DNA of 64,000 nucleotides, taken from NCBI GenBank assembly GCA_018223375.1, contig JAGTTS010000003.1, forward strand, positions 248,001 to 312,000, in the 5' to 3' direction. Within the stretch, counting starts at the first letter, position 1; every line of letters starts with the position of its first letter. The position numbers and the translations under genes are program-made. The notes beneath the pieces are model-generated. The model saw only the letters and a program-made list of their open reading frames with translations. It was not told the origin of the DNA and ran no database searches. Positions 17,022 to 25,515 of this stretch are shown one piece after another. The DNA comes from Clostridiaceae bacterium Marseille-Q3526. Its GTDB lineage: Bacteria > Bacillota > Clostridia > Lachnospirales > Lachnospiraceae.

Positions 17022-17051
17022 CGAAGCTTCAAAAGGGAGCTTCGTACTTCC
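17015..17051 (+). terminator. Perfect 14-bp hairpin at the end of the repeat array
   Basis: GGAAGTACGAAGCT (17015-17028) and AGCTTCGTACTTCC (17038-17051) are perfect inverse complements with a 9-nt loop, followed by CTTTATT. It could terminate transcription or be part of the repeat element. Confidence 0.6.
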
Positions 17052-17256
17052 CTTTATTGTAATACGATTTGGAGGAAAAATAAAGGGATTCGGTATGAAT
17101 AAATTGTGAAAAATAGAATAAACTAAAGAGGAAACTGTAGTAAGAGGAGGAAAAACATGGATTTTATGGGAAAAATCAGATAATAATAGAAAAAAACAGG
17201 GTGGTTTTGCTGAGATTGGAAACGGCAAAATAAAAAATATATAAATTTCCTAAAAA

Positions 17257-17283
17257 TTAGCACTCGACTCTTGACAGTGCTAG
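17257..17283. promoter_or_regulatory. CIRCE element (HrcA operator) upstream of groES
   Basis: TTAGCACTC, 9 bp, then CAGTGCTAG. The left arm is perfect, and the right arm differs from GAGTGCTAA at its first and last base. HrcA binds this element to repress heat-shock genes. It overlaps the -35 box of the groES promoter. Confidence 0.92.
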
Positions 17284-17299
17284 TAAAGCGTGATATAAC
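17271..17299 (+). promoter_or_regulatory. groESL promoter
   Basis: TTGACA (17271-17276) and TATAAC (17294-17299) are 17 bp apart. The -35 box lies inside the CIRCE element, so HrcA binding would block it directly. The leader to groES is about 120 nt. Confidence 0.88.
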
Positions 17300-17426
17300 T
17301 TGTGTTGTAAGTGAGAAAGGTAAAGATTTACAGGAAACAGACAATAACAGGAGACAGTCGGAAGAAAGCCGAACTGTTCCGCTGTCAGATTTTAGAAAAA
17401 CTACAAACAGTAAGGAGGAGTCAGTA

Positions 17427-17711
17427 ATGAAATTAGTGCCATTATTTGACAGAGTTGTTTTAAAACAGTTAATTGCAGAGGAGACTACAAAATCCGGTAT
17501 TGTGCTTCCGGGACAGGCGAAGGAGAAACCGCAGCAGGCTGAGGTTATCGCAGTAGGACCAGGCGGTGTAGTTGACGGCAAGGAAGTTTCCATGCAGGTT
17601 AAGGTTGGCGACAAGGTTATCTACTCTAAATACTCCGGAACAGAGGTTGAGGTAGAGGACGAGAAATACGTTGTAGTAAAGCAGAACGACATTCTGGCTG
17701 TGATTGAGTAA
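17427..17711 (+). CDS. groES: Co-chaperonin GroES
   Basis: A 94-residue 10-kDa chaperonin that caps GroEL. It has the PLFDRVVLK start, the mobile loop with ETTKSGIVLPGQAKEKPQ and the GDKVIYSKYSGTEV segment. The ATG at 17427 follows TAAGGAGGAG; the open frame reaches further upstream without a ribosome site. It is controlled by CIRCE and followed 69 bp later by groEL. Confidence 0.98.
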   Translation: MKLVPLFDRVVLKQLIAEETTKSGIVLPGQAKEKPQQAEVIAVGPGGVVDGKEVSMQVKVGDKVIYSKYSGTEVEVEDEKYVVVKQNDILAVIE

Positions 17712-17780
17712 GCCAAACGGTCAGGACGCGCATCAGAAAACAGCAGAAAGTAAATTCAAATAAATCGGAGGTTGATCACC

Positions 17781-19403
17781 ATGGCAAAGGAAATTAAGTA
17801 CGGCGTAGAGGCCAGAAAAGCGCTGGAATCAGGCGTAAATCAGTTAGCAGATACAGTACGGGTTACACTGGGACCGAAGGGAAGAAACGTAGTTCTTGAC
17901 AAATCTTTCGGCGCTCCGCTGATTACAAACGATGGTGTGACCATTGCAAAGGAAATCGAGTTAAAGGACGCCTTTGAGAACATGGGCGCACAGCTTGTAA
18001 AGGAAGTGGCTACTAAGACAAATGACGTAGCGGGAGACGGCACAACGACAGCGACCGTATTAGCTCAGGCTATGATCAACGAGGGCATGAAGAACCTGGC
18101 AGCAGGCGCTAACCCAATCGTTTTAAGAAAAGGTATGAAGAAGGCCACAGAGGTAGCTGTAGAGGCTATCCAGAACATGTCCAAGACAGTAAAGGGCAAG
18201 GCTGATATTGCAAGAGTAGCAGCTATTTCCTCTGCTGACGACGAGGTAGGCCAGATGGTAGCAGACGCTATGGAGAAGGTTTCCAAGGACGGCGTTATCA
18301 CCATCGAAGAGTCCAAGACCATGAAGACAGAGCTTGACCTGGTAGAAGGTATGCAGTTTGACCGCGGCTATGTTTCCGCTTACATGGCGACAGACATGGA
18401 TAAGATGGAAGCAAATCTGGACGATCCGTACATCTTAATTACAGATAAGAAGATCTCCAATATCCAGGAAATCCTTCCGCTGTTAGAGCAGGTAGTTCAG
18501 GCAGGCGCTAAGCTGTTAATCATTGCCGAGGATATCGAGGGCGAGGCTCTTACAACACTGATTGTCAACAAGTTAAGAGGAACCTTCAGCGTAGTGGGCG
18601 TTAAGGCTCCTGGATACGGCGACAGAAGAAAAGAGATGTTAAAGGATATCGCTATCCTGACAGGCGGCCAGGTTATCTCTGAAGAGCTTGGGCTCGACTT
18701 AAAAGAGACAACTATGGATATGCTGGGACGTGCAAAATCCGTTAAGGTTCAGAAGGAGAACACAATCATTGTGGACGGCTGCGGAAACAAGGATGAGATC
18801 TCTGCAAGAATCGCTCAGATTAAGGCTCAGATTGAGGAGACTACCTCTGAATTTGATAAAGAGAAATTACAGGAGAGACTGGCTAAGCTGTCCGGCGGCG
18901 TTGCAGTTATCCGCGTAGGTGCTGCTACAGAGACAGAGATGAAGGAAGCGAAGCTCCGTATGGAGGATGCGTTATCTGCAGCTAAGGCAGCTGTCGAGGA
19001 AGGCATCATCGCAGGAGGCGGTTCCGCTTATATCCACGCTACAAAGGAAGTGGAGAAGGTTGTTGAGGCTATGGACGGCGACGAGAAGACAGGCGGCCGC
19101 ATTATCTTAAAGGCCCTTGAGGCTCCGCTGTTCCACATCGCTGCCAACGCAGGCCTGGAAGGCTCCGTTATCATCAACAAGGTAAGAGAGTCTGAGGTAG
19201 GAATGGGCTTTGACGCATACAATGAGAAGTATGTAGACATGGTAGAGGCAGGCATCCTGGATCCGGCCAAGGTTACAAGAAGCGCTCTTCAGAACGCTAC
19301 AAGCGTGGCTTCCACACTGCTTACTACAGAGTCTGTAGTTGCAAACATCAAAGAGGAGACACCGGCTGTTCCTGGCGGAGCAGGCGGAATGGGAATGATG
19401 TAA
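17781..19403 (+). CDS. groEL: Chaperonin GroEL
   Basis: A 540-residue ATP-driven folding chamber subunit. ATP-site motifs TLGPKGRN and DGTTTATVLAQ are present, and the protein ends in the usual GGAGGMGMM tail. ATG 17781 follows CGGAGG. It forms the standard groES-groEL operon and ends at a 21-pair terminator stem. Confidence 0.98.
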   Translation: MAKEIKYGVEARKALESGVNQLADTVRVTLGPKGRNVVLDKSFGAPLITNDGVTIAKEIELKDAFENMGAQLVKEVATKTNDVAGDGTTTATVLAQAMINEGMKNLAAGANPIVLRKGMKKATEVAVEAIQNMSKTVKGKADIARVAAISSADDEVGQMVADAMEKVSKDGVITIEESKTMKTELDLVEGMQFDRGYVSAYMATDMDKMEANLDDPYILITDKKISNIQEILPLLEQVVQAGAKLLIIAEDIEGEALTTLIVNKLRGTFSVVGVKAPGYGDRRKEMLKDIAILTGGQVISEELGLDLKETTMDMLGRAKSVKVQKENTIIVDGCGNKDEISARIAQIKAQIEETTSEFDKEKLQERLAKLSGGVAVIRVGAATETEMKEAKLRMEDALSAAKAAVEEGIIAGGGSAYIHATKEVEKVVEAMDGDEKTGGRIILKALEAPLFHIAANAGLEGSVIINKVRESEVGMGFDAYNEKYVDMVEAGILDPAKVTRSALQNATSVASTLLTTESVVANIKEETPAVPGGAGGMGMM

Positions 19404-19458
19404 ACATTCCTCTGAAGTCTGAATCGATTGAAGAGATGAAGAAATAAGTAAGAATAAA

Positions 19459-19528
19459 CGGGAAGAGCAGAAAGGTTCCAGCGGCTTCCGGCTGGAGTGG
19501 GGAACCTTTCTGCTCTTCCCGTTTTTTT
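19459..19528 (+). terminator. Strong terminator after groEL
   Basis: A 21-bp perfect stem (19459-19479 with 19501-19521, starting CGGGAAGAGCAG) with an inner CAGC/GCTG pair is followed by seven Ts. Confidence 0.95.
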
Positions 19529-19566
19529 AGTCAGACGGTTGAAAGTTTTCTGTTTTTCCTATTTTT

Positions 19567-20196
19567 TTACTGCGCCTGCTCGACCACCACATATCCGCCG
19601 TTCTGGTACACGGCGGGGCGGCACTGGCCCTTCTTGAACACGGAGATAAAGTCGTCCAGAGTAGAGACGGTTTCCGGAAGCCAGGTGGCGTAGACGCCTA
19701 CTTTGGACGGCACGTGGCAGTCGCTGGCTCCGGTGCACTGGATTCCCAGCCGCTTTGCGTAGGAAAATGCCTTGCTGCAGGCATCCGGAAGGGTGCTTCC
19801 ATTCAGAGCCTCAATTCCGTCTAAGCCTTTGACAGTGGCCAGATTTTCCTCCAGTCCCCGGTTATTGTTTCGAAACGGGTGAGCGGCAATGCACACGCCT
19901 CCGAAGCTTTTTACATAGTCTACAAACTCCTGGGCTGAGATGCGCTCAGAGGGGACTTTGGGCGCTCCGAAAGCCAGGATGTCGCCCTGGAGAGAGTAAA
20001 ATTCATATCCCACAAAAATGGGAAATCCAGTCTCCCTTGAATACTGTTCCGCGTATTCCTTGATTCCAATATCGTCATGATCCGTAATGCAGACGCCGTC
20101 TAACCCCTTCTCTTTGGCAATCTCCACAATTTCCTTCAGCGTTAAAAAGCTGTCTTTTGAAAATGTCCGTTCATGCATATGAAGATCTACAAACAT
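19567..20196 (-). CDS. PHP-domain phosphoesterase
   Basis: A 209-residue single-domain PHP protein. The metal-binding motifs are in order: DLHMHERTF (residues 4-12), CITDHDD, EFYSLQG, AAHPFR and GASDCH. Such proteins hydrolyse phosphoester bonds, for example of nucleotides or histidinol phosphate, with two or three metal ions. The substrate cannot be told from the sequence. The start follows AGGGAGGTTACGGA. It is convergent with groEL and divergent from the ABC transporter. Confidence 0.88.
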   Translation of the reverse strand: MFVDLHMHERTFSKDSFLTLKEIVEIAKEKGLDGVCITDHDDIGIKEYAEQYSRETGFPIFVGYEFYSLQGDILAFGAPKVPSERISAQEFVDYVKSFGGVCIAAHPFRNNNRGLEENLATVKGLDGIEALNGSTLPDACSKAFSYAKRLGIQCTGASDCHVPSKVGVYATWLPETVSTLDDFISVFKKGQCRPAVYQNGGYVVVEQAQ

Positions 20197-20366
20197 TCCG
20201 TAACCTCCCTGTGCCCGCTCTGCGTTTCGTCCGGTTTCCCAGGCTGTCTGCCGGCGGATGAGACACCGGATCTACTGCGGGATTCTGTAAAAAATTGTAT
20301 CAGCACAGGAGAAAGAGAGTCAAGGAAGAAAGAGGGGCCTGTTGATAGAAAAAATCAATAAATCGC

Positions 20367-20394
20367 CCCACTTATAGAAAATTCTATAAATGGG
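20367..20394. promoter_or_regulatory. 28-bp palindrome before the ABC transporter promoter
   Basis: The arms CCCAcTTATAGAA and TTCTATAAaTGGG pair in 12 of 13 positions around a 2-bp centre. The centre lies about 35 bp upstream of the -35 box, a position suited to a regulator. The rest of the 335-bp gap shows no gene. Confidence 0.5.
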
Positions 20395-20414
20395 TATAAA
20401 AACAGGGAAAAGCG

Positions 20415-20443
20415 TTGACGGAGAAACAGGAGAGGGGTAGTAT
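20415..20443 (+). promoter_or_regulatory. Putative promoter of the ABC transporter operon
   Basis: TTGACG (20415-20420) and TAGTAT (20438-20443) lie 17 bp apart. The -10 box is weak. Confidence 0.5.
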
Positions 20444-20531
20444 AAATAATTGAAATAAAAAGCAGAATGCTTTTCGCAGTACAGCACGGCGCAGCGGGCG
20501 CTGACGCGATTGTATCAGGAGGAAATGGAAC

Positions 20532-21650
20532 ATGAAAAAGAAAAGTCTGGCAGGAATTATGACAGCAGGCCTGGCAGCTCTTATGCTGGCCGGATGCAGC
20601 TCTCAGGGCGGACAGGAGACTACAGCTGCGTCTGCAGAGAGCGGAGCAGCCCAGGAGTCCTCTGCAGCGGCTGAAGAGACAGAGGCTGAAGCTGAGGAGA
20701 AAAAGGCGGACGGAACCTTAAAGGTAGTGGCAACCAGCGAGGATTATGTAAAGCTGTTTGACAAGTTTACAGAGGAGACAGGAATTAAGACAGAGCTTTT
20801 ATCCATGTCTTCCGGAGAGGTGCTTTCCAAGATTAAGGCTGAGGGCGGAACGCCTATGGCAGATCTCTGGTTCGGAGGCGGAATCGACGCGTTTATGGGG
20901 GCAAAGGAGGACGGCCTGCTGGAGCAGGTGAACTTTGACGAGGCGGCTAACCTGGCTCCAGAGTACAAGGACGCTGACAACTACTGGTTTGCAAAAGGTC
21001 TTACAGTAGTAGGCTTTGTGGTAAATAACGATATTATTGAGGAGAAAGGACTGGAGATTCCAAAGTCCTGGGCCGATCTGACAAATACAGCCTACCAGGG
21101 CGAGATCATCATGTCCAACCCGGCTATTTCCGGAACTAACTATGCGGTGGTAAACGCAATTCTCCAGGCTAAGGGAGAAGAAGAGGGCTGGAACTATTTC
21201 GAGGAACTGAATAAAAATATCGAGTACTATTCCAAGAGAGGAAAGGATCCACTGACAAAGACCATGGCAGGCGAGTTTGCCATTGGAATCGCTCCTATGG
21301 ATCGTGAAGTGGACAAGCTTCAGGAGGAGCAGAACATGACTGCCGTTTATCCAGAGGACGGAATTCCTTACGTTCCGGAGGGAGTCGCTGTATTTAAGAA
21401 TTCTGAGGGGGCAGAGGAAGCCAAGGAATTCATCGAGTGGTTCTATTCTGACGACGAGAACCTGAAGATGGCAGCTGACATTGACAATAAAGACACAATT
21501 AAGATGGTGAAGCCGGACATCGAGGGGCTGGAGCTTACCTTTGACGTAGAATCTCTGATGGATGAGGATTTATCCTTATTCGGCTCTCAGAGAGAGGCTA
21601 TCCTTGCCAAGTGGGACGAGCTGGCAGGCGATAAGTCTGAAAATGAGTAG
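20532..21650 (+). CDS. ABC transporter substrate-binding lipoprotein (Fe3+/aminoethylphosphonate type)
   Basis: A 372-residue lipoprotein. The signal ends in LAGC with lipidated Cys22, followed by a Ser/Ala/Glu-rich linker to about residue 60. The binding domain (from GTLKVVATSEDY) has the type II fold with DLWFGGGIDAFMGAKEDGLL, which is typical of the Fe3+/thiamine/2-aminoethylphosphonate cluster. The start follows AGGAGGAAATGGAAC. It overlaps the permease gene by 8 bp and is the first gene of a complete importer. The exact ligand is not shown by the sequence. Confidence 0.88.
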   Translation: MKKKSLAGIMTAGLAALMLAGCSSQGGQETTAASAESGAAQESSAAAEETEAEAEEKKADGTLKVVATSEDYVKLFDKFTEETGIKTELLSMSSGEVLSKIKAEGGTPMADLWFGGGIDAFMGAKEDGLLEQVNFDEAANLAPEYKDADNYWFAKGLTVVGFVVNNDIIEEKGLEIPKSWADLTNTAYQGEIIMSNPAISGTNYAVVNAILQAKGEEEGWNYFEELNKNIEYYSKRGKDPLTKTMAGEFAIGIAPMDREVDKLQEEQNMTAVYPEDGIPYVPEGVAVFKNSEGAEEAKEFIEWFYSDDENLKMAADIDNKDTIKMVKPDIEGLELTFDVESLMDEDLSLFGSQREAILAKWDELAGDKSENE

Positions 21651-23406
21651 GCTGACGACGAAGAACAGACAGAATAGAGGAAAGAGGGTATCTGGCTTGG
21701 ATGCCCTTTTTTCCTGCGCAAAAGACAGAAAGGCCCTCCTGGGACTTTGCGGGGACAGGCTGTTATTCTGCGCCATGGCGGCGGCTGTTCTTCTTTTCGT
21801 CCTGTGGCCTCTCCTTGGAATTGCCGCTAAAAGCGTGAATCTGGGGGAGGGCGTAAGCCTGGCTGCCTATGAAAATTTATTCCGGGAAAACGGCGTTCTC
21901 ATCCGCCACAGCGCTTTTACAGGCGTGCTGGCAGCTGTTTTTTCTACGATTCTGGGAATTGCGGTGGCCCTCTTCATTGTGACAATGAAGGGGAGGATGA
22001 AGGGGATTTTCATGGGGATCCTTCTGATGACGATGGTCTCCCCGCCGTTTATTTCCTCTCTGGTCTACATCCAGCTGTTTGGAAAGAGGGGATGGATTAC
22101 TTACCGTCTGCTTGGACTGATGTTAAGCCCTTACAATAAGTGGGGCATTATTATCATGCAGACAGTTCATTTCGCTTCTTTAAACGCCCTGTTTGCAGTG
22201 GGAATTCTGGAAAAGCTGGACCTGCGCCTTCTGGAGGCGTCCAGAGATTTGGGGGCCTCTCCGGCCCAGACCATGAGGCGGGTGGTGCTTCCCATGCTGA
22301 AGCCTGCGGCGGGGATCTGCTTTATCCTGTCCTTTATCCGCTCGGTGGCTGATTTTGGGACTCCGGCTGTAATCGGAGGAAGATATAATACCCTGGCTTC
22401 TGCCATTTACATAGAGTTAATCGGCTACGCGGATCTGGAAAAAGCCTCTGCCATGAATATGCTGCTGCTCCTTCCGGCGGTAGCGGCCTTTCTGCTGTAC
22501 CGCGTTCTGATGCGGCAGGCAGATCGGATGACAGCGGCGGATGGACAGAAACAGGGAAAAGGCGGCCTGCCCCTTCCCCTCGCCGGGTGGTTCGGAGCAG
22601 CCGTCAGACTGCTGTCCTCCCTGTTTTTCGTGATGATGACGCTGCAGTATCTCTGCATTTTCCTGACGGGGTTTTTAAAGTCCAAAAAGGGACGCTATTA
22701 TTTCTCGCTGGATCACTTTAACGGCCTTCTGACCTACAATATAGAGAGTCTGGCCAGAAGCGTCCTGTATTCCCTGATCACGGCGGCGGCGGGAACTCTG
22801 TTCGCCATGCTGTTCGCCTACTATCTGGAACGGAGAAAGGTGAGATTCAGGGGCTTTTACGATTTTATCGCCACCATGCCGTACCTTCTTCCAGGCACCT
22901 GCTTTGGAATCGGATATATTCTTGTTTTTAACAGGGAACCGCTGAAAATGACGGGAACGGCGGCCATCATCATTTTGAACATGATATTTAAACAGCTTCC
23001 CATGGTCATGAAGCTGACAAGCGCTTCCCTGGCTCAGCTAAACAGCCGGGTGGAGGACGCGGCCAGGGACCTGGGAGCGGGACGCTTTTTTGTGACGAAA
23101 GATATTGTGATGCCGAATTTAAAGCGCACCTTTGTGACAGGATTTATTTACAACTTCTCCAGCGCCATGACCACGGCGGGAGCCGTGATGTTCTTAATCA
23201 GCGCCAGACACAAGCTGGCAGTGTACACGCTGTTTGACGCGATCAATTCGGGAGAGTACGGAGTGGCGTCCCTGATTTCGTCCATGATTATTGTAATTAC
23301 CATCGCTGTGACAGGCGGAGTATCGGCTCTCGTCCTTCGGGAAAAGCCGAAGAAAAGAAAAAAAGAGGAGGCGCGGCATGTATCTGGAAATGAAAGATTT
23401 GAGTAA
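21643..23406 (+). CDS. ABC transporter permease with two fused MetI-type domains
   Basis: A 587-residue membrane protein with two permease domains in one chain, as in FbpB-type iron and aminoethylphosphonate systems. Each half has an EAA loop: EASRDLGASPAQTMRRV in the first (about residues 195-215) and DAARDLGAGRFFVTKDI in the second (about 470-490). The ATG at 21643 overlaps the preceding stop and gives translational coupling; the frame runs open further upstream inside the neighbour, which is not used. The ATPase gene starts 29 bp before this gene ends. Confidence 0.9.
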   Translation: MSRLTTKNRQNRGKRVSGLDALFSCAKDRKALLGLCGDRLLFCAMAAAVLLFVLWPLLGIAAKSVNLGEGVSLAAYENLFRENGVLIRHSAFTGVLAAVFSTILGIAVALFIVTMKGRMKGIFMGILLMTMVSPPFISSLVYIQLFGKRGWITYRLLGLMLSPYNKWGIIIMQTVHFASLNALFAVGILEKLDLRLLEASRDLGASPAQTMRRVVLPMLKPAAGICFILSFIRSVADFGTPAVIGGRYNTLASAIYIELIGYADLEKASAMNMLLLLPAVAAFLLYRVLMRQADRMTAADGQKQGKGGLPLPLAGWFGAAVRLLSSLFFVMMTLQYLCIFLTGFLKSKKGRYYFSLDHFNGLLTYNIESLARSVLYSLITAAAGTLFAMLFAYYLERRKVRFRGFYDFIATMPYLLPGTCFGIGYILVFNREPLKMTGTAAIIILNMIFKQLPMVMKLTSASLAQLNSRVEDAARDLGAGRFFVTKDIVMPNLKRTFVTGFIYNFSSAMTTAGAVMFLISARHKLAVYTLFDAINSGEYGVASLISSMIIVITIAVTGGVSALVLREKPKKRKKEEARHVSGNERFE

Positions 23407-24382
23407 ATCCTTTGACGGGAAGGAGGTAGTGTCTGGCCTGAATCTTTCTATGAATCAGGGAGAGATTCTCTGCCTGCTGGGCGTGTCAGGCTGCGGAAAA
23501 ACGACGACGCTTCGGATGGCAGGGGGATTTCTTGAACCGGATCGGGGCCATATTTATCTGGACGGGGAAGATATTACAAAGCTTCCTCCTGAGAGACGTC
23601 CCGTATCCACCGTATTTCAGTCCTACGCCCTGTTTCCCCATATGACGGCTCTCCAGAACGTCATGTACGGCCTGAAATTTCAGGGAATGAAAAAGAAGGA
23701 GGCGGCTGAGCGGGCCTGGGAATATTTAGAGATTGTGGGGCTGGCAGACCGGGCGTCGTCTTCTGTCCAGGAACTTTCCGGCGGGCAGCAGCAGAGAGTG
23801 GCTCTGGCCCGCTCTATGGCAGTGAATCCCAAGGTGCTTCTGTTAGATGAGCCTTTGAGCAATCTGGATGCCAAGCTTCGGATCCGCATGAGGGACGAGC
23901 TGAAGGAGCTGCAGAAAAAAACGGGAATTACCATGATATTTGTCACCCACGACCAGGAGGAGGCTATGGCCCTGGCAGATAAAATCGCCATTATGGAGGG
24001 GGGAAGGCTGATTCAGATGGGAGCGCCCAGAGAGGTGTACCAGAATCCGGCCAGCCTGTTTGTCATGGAATTTTTGGGAACGGCGGATCGGGCAGCCATG
24101 CCGGACGGAAGTCTTATTTATTTCAGACCAGAGGATATCAGAATTCTGGGGAAGGCGGAGGAGACAAAAGCGCGAAAGGATAAAGGGACAGAGAGACAGG
24201 CGCAGAATCCGGACGGCAGACATCTGCTCACAGGAACCATAGTGAAATCGGATTACATGGGCTTTTATACCCAGTATTTTGTGAAAACAGAGGGCGGAGA
24301 GCTTCTGGTGAGGGAGTTTGAACGCGAATACCAGAATGGAGATTTGGTGGCGCTGGAGCTTTGCGGAGGAAAGACCTTTTAG
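23378..24382 (+). CDS. ABC transporter ATP-binding protein (FbpC/PotA type)
   Basis: A 334-residue ATPase. Walker A is GVSGCGKTT, the Q-loop is TVFQSYALFPHM, the signature is LSGGQQQRVALARSM, Walker B is VLLLDEPLSNLD and the H-loop is VTHDQEEAM. A C-terminal TOBE-like domain (from about residue 245) follows. It energises the preceding fused permease. The start follows AGGAGG inside the permease gene. Its last 4 bp overlap tail-to-tail with the LysR regulator gene. Confidence 0.92.
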   Translation: MYLEMKDLSKSFDGKEVVSGLNLSMNQGEILCLLGVSGCGKTTTLRMAGGFLEPDRGHIYLDGEDITKLPPERRPVSTVFQSYALFPHMTALQNVMYGLKFQGMKKKEAAERAWEYLEIVGLADRASSSVQELSGGQQQRVALARSMAVNPKVLLLDEPLSNLDAKLRIRMRDELKELQKKTGITMIFVTHDQEEAMALADKIAIMEGGRLIQMGAPREVYQNPASLFVMEFLGTADRAAMPDGSLIYFRPEDIRILGKAEETKARKDKGTERQAQNPDGRHLLTGTIVKSDYMGFYTQYFVKTEGGELLVREFEREYQNGDLVALELCGGKTF

Positions 24383-25305
24383 GCCAGTTCCTCCCCAAAG
24401 CCAGGGCCAAAGGCTTCTTTGACAGCCTGCGTGACCTGATTCTGGAAGAGCCGGTTTTTTTGCCAGACTACAGAGATTTCGTGTTCCAGCCACAGATTTT
24501 CAATGGGAATTTCACAGATGGTTCCATCGCAGAGCTCTCTCTGGACTGCGCTTTTGTAGAGGAAGGTGATACCGCAGCCGGCGGCTACCAGATCCTTGAT
24601 GGCCTGCATGTTCTCAATTTCCGCTTTGTTTTTAAAATCAGATACAAAGAGCCCCCGCTCTTCCAGAATCTGCTCCAGAATCATCCTGGTTCCCGAGCCA
24701 GATTCCCGCAGCAGAAGCCGCTGTCCTGTCAGCTGCTCCAGGGAGAGAGGGAGGCCCTTTTCTTTTTGCATACATTTCATCTGAAAAAGGAGATCCGGGC
24801 CGCAGACAGGAATGAACGGTTCTCTCAGGTAGACCAGATAGGAGTAGGAGGCCTTGGAGAAATTTCCCTCCAGCAGGGCGAAATCCAGAGAGCCGTCGTC
24901 GATCTGCGCCAGCAGGTCAGCCGTATTCTTGACAGTCACTGAAAGAGGAAGATCCGGCCACCTGCGGAACAGCCTGGCGAGAGGTTCGGCCAGAAGAAAG
25001 CTTCCCGCTGTCAGAGTAGCCCCCAGGCGGAGAGGAGAAATCTGGCCGGCAGATTTGGAGAGGGACGTTTTCAGGCTCTCCTCGTTATTTTTCATAGTCA
25101 GAAGAGCAGAGCGGAGAAGCTCTCCCTCCGGAGTGAGAGAAAGCTTTTTTCCCTCGAAGCGAAACGCATGAACGCCGTAATACCGTTCAATATACTGAAT
25201 GTGCTGGGAGACAGCAGGCTGTGTGATATGCAGCTTTTTGGCCGCCCGGGTAAAATTCATCTCCTGGCACACTGCCAGAAATGTGTAGATGCGGTTATCC
25301 AGCAT
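24379..25305 (-). CDS. LysR-family transcriptional regulator
   Basis: A 308-residue LysR-type regulator. The N-terminal helix-turn-helix is NFTRAAKKLHITQPAVSQHIQYIE, of which the recognition part is ITQPAVSQHI. The periplasmic-binding-like effector domain starts near residue 85. ATG 25305 is preferred because AAGGAGG precedes it; the longer TTG start at 25323 overlaps this site. It is divergent from a nitrite/sulfite reductase gene, with a palindrome between them, so that gene is the likely target. It ends tail-to-tail with the ABC ATPase gene. Confidence 0.92.
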   Translation of the reverse strand: MLDNRIYTFLAVCQEMNFTRAAKKLHITQPAVSQHIQYIERYYGVHAFRFEGKKLSLTPEGELLRSALLTMKNNEESLKTSLSKSAGQISPLRLGATLTAGSFLLAEPLARLFRRWPDLPLSVTVKNTADLLAQIDDGSLDFALLEGNFSKASYSYLVYLREPFIPVCGPDLLFQMKCMQKEKGLPLSLEQLTGQRLLLRESGSGTRMILEQILEERGLFVSDFKNKAEIENMQAIKDLVAAGCGITFLYKSAVQRELCDGTICEIPIENLWLEHEISVVWQKNRLFQNQVTQAVKEAFGPGFGEELA

Positions 25306-25326
25306 AAATACCTCCTTACGCAAACT

Positions 25327-25346
25327 ATATGCTGATACCAGTATAT
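25327..25346. promoter_or_regulatory. LysR-type palindrome between the regulator and the reductase gene
   Basis: ATATGCTGATACCAGTATAT pairs in 8 of 10 positions (ATATnCTGnTA arms). It lies 22 bp upstream of the LysR start, where autoregulatory LysR sites usually sit. A second AT-rich palindrome (AATAATAAATTATT) follows at about 25348-25361. Confidence 0.55.
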
Positions 25347-25515
25347 CAATAATAAATTATTATGGAAAGATAAAGAAATATAATTTTACTTTATTTTTGG
25401 AATCCGCTACTATAAAAAGAAAAAAGCGGCGTCCGCAGCAGCAGACTTGCGGCCGGATACAGAACGGCCGGAGACAGAGCGGACATAGGCGGAGTGGGAA
25501 AAGGAGAGTCAAGGA

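Noticed and set aside
23843..25171. Minus- and plus-strand open frames opposite the ABC ATPase and LysR genes
   Set aside because: They overlap well-recognised genes in other frames and have no family features.
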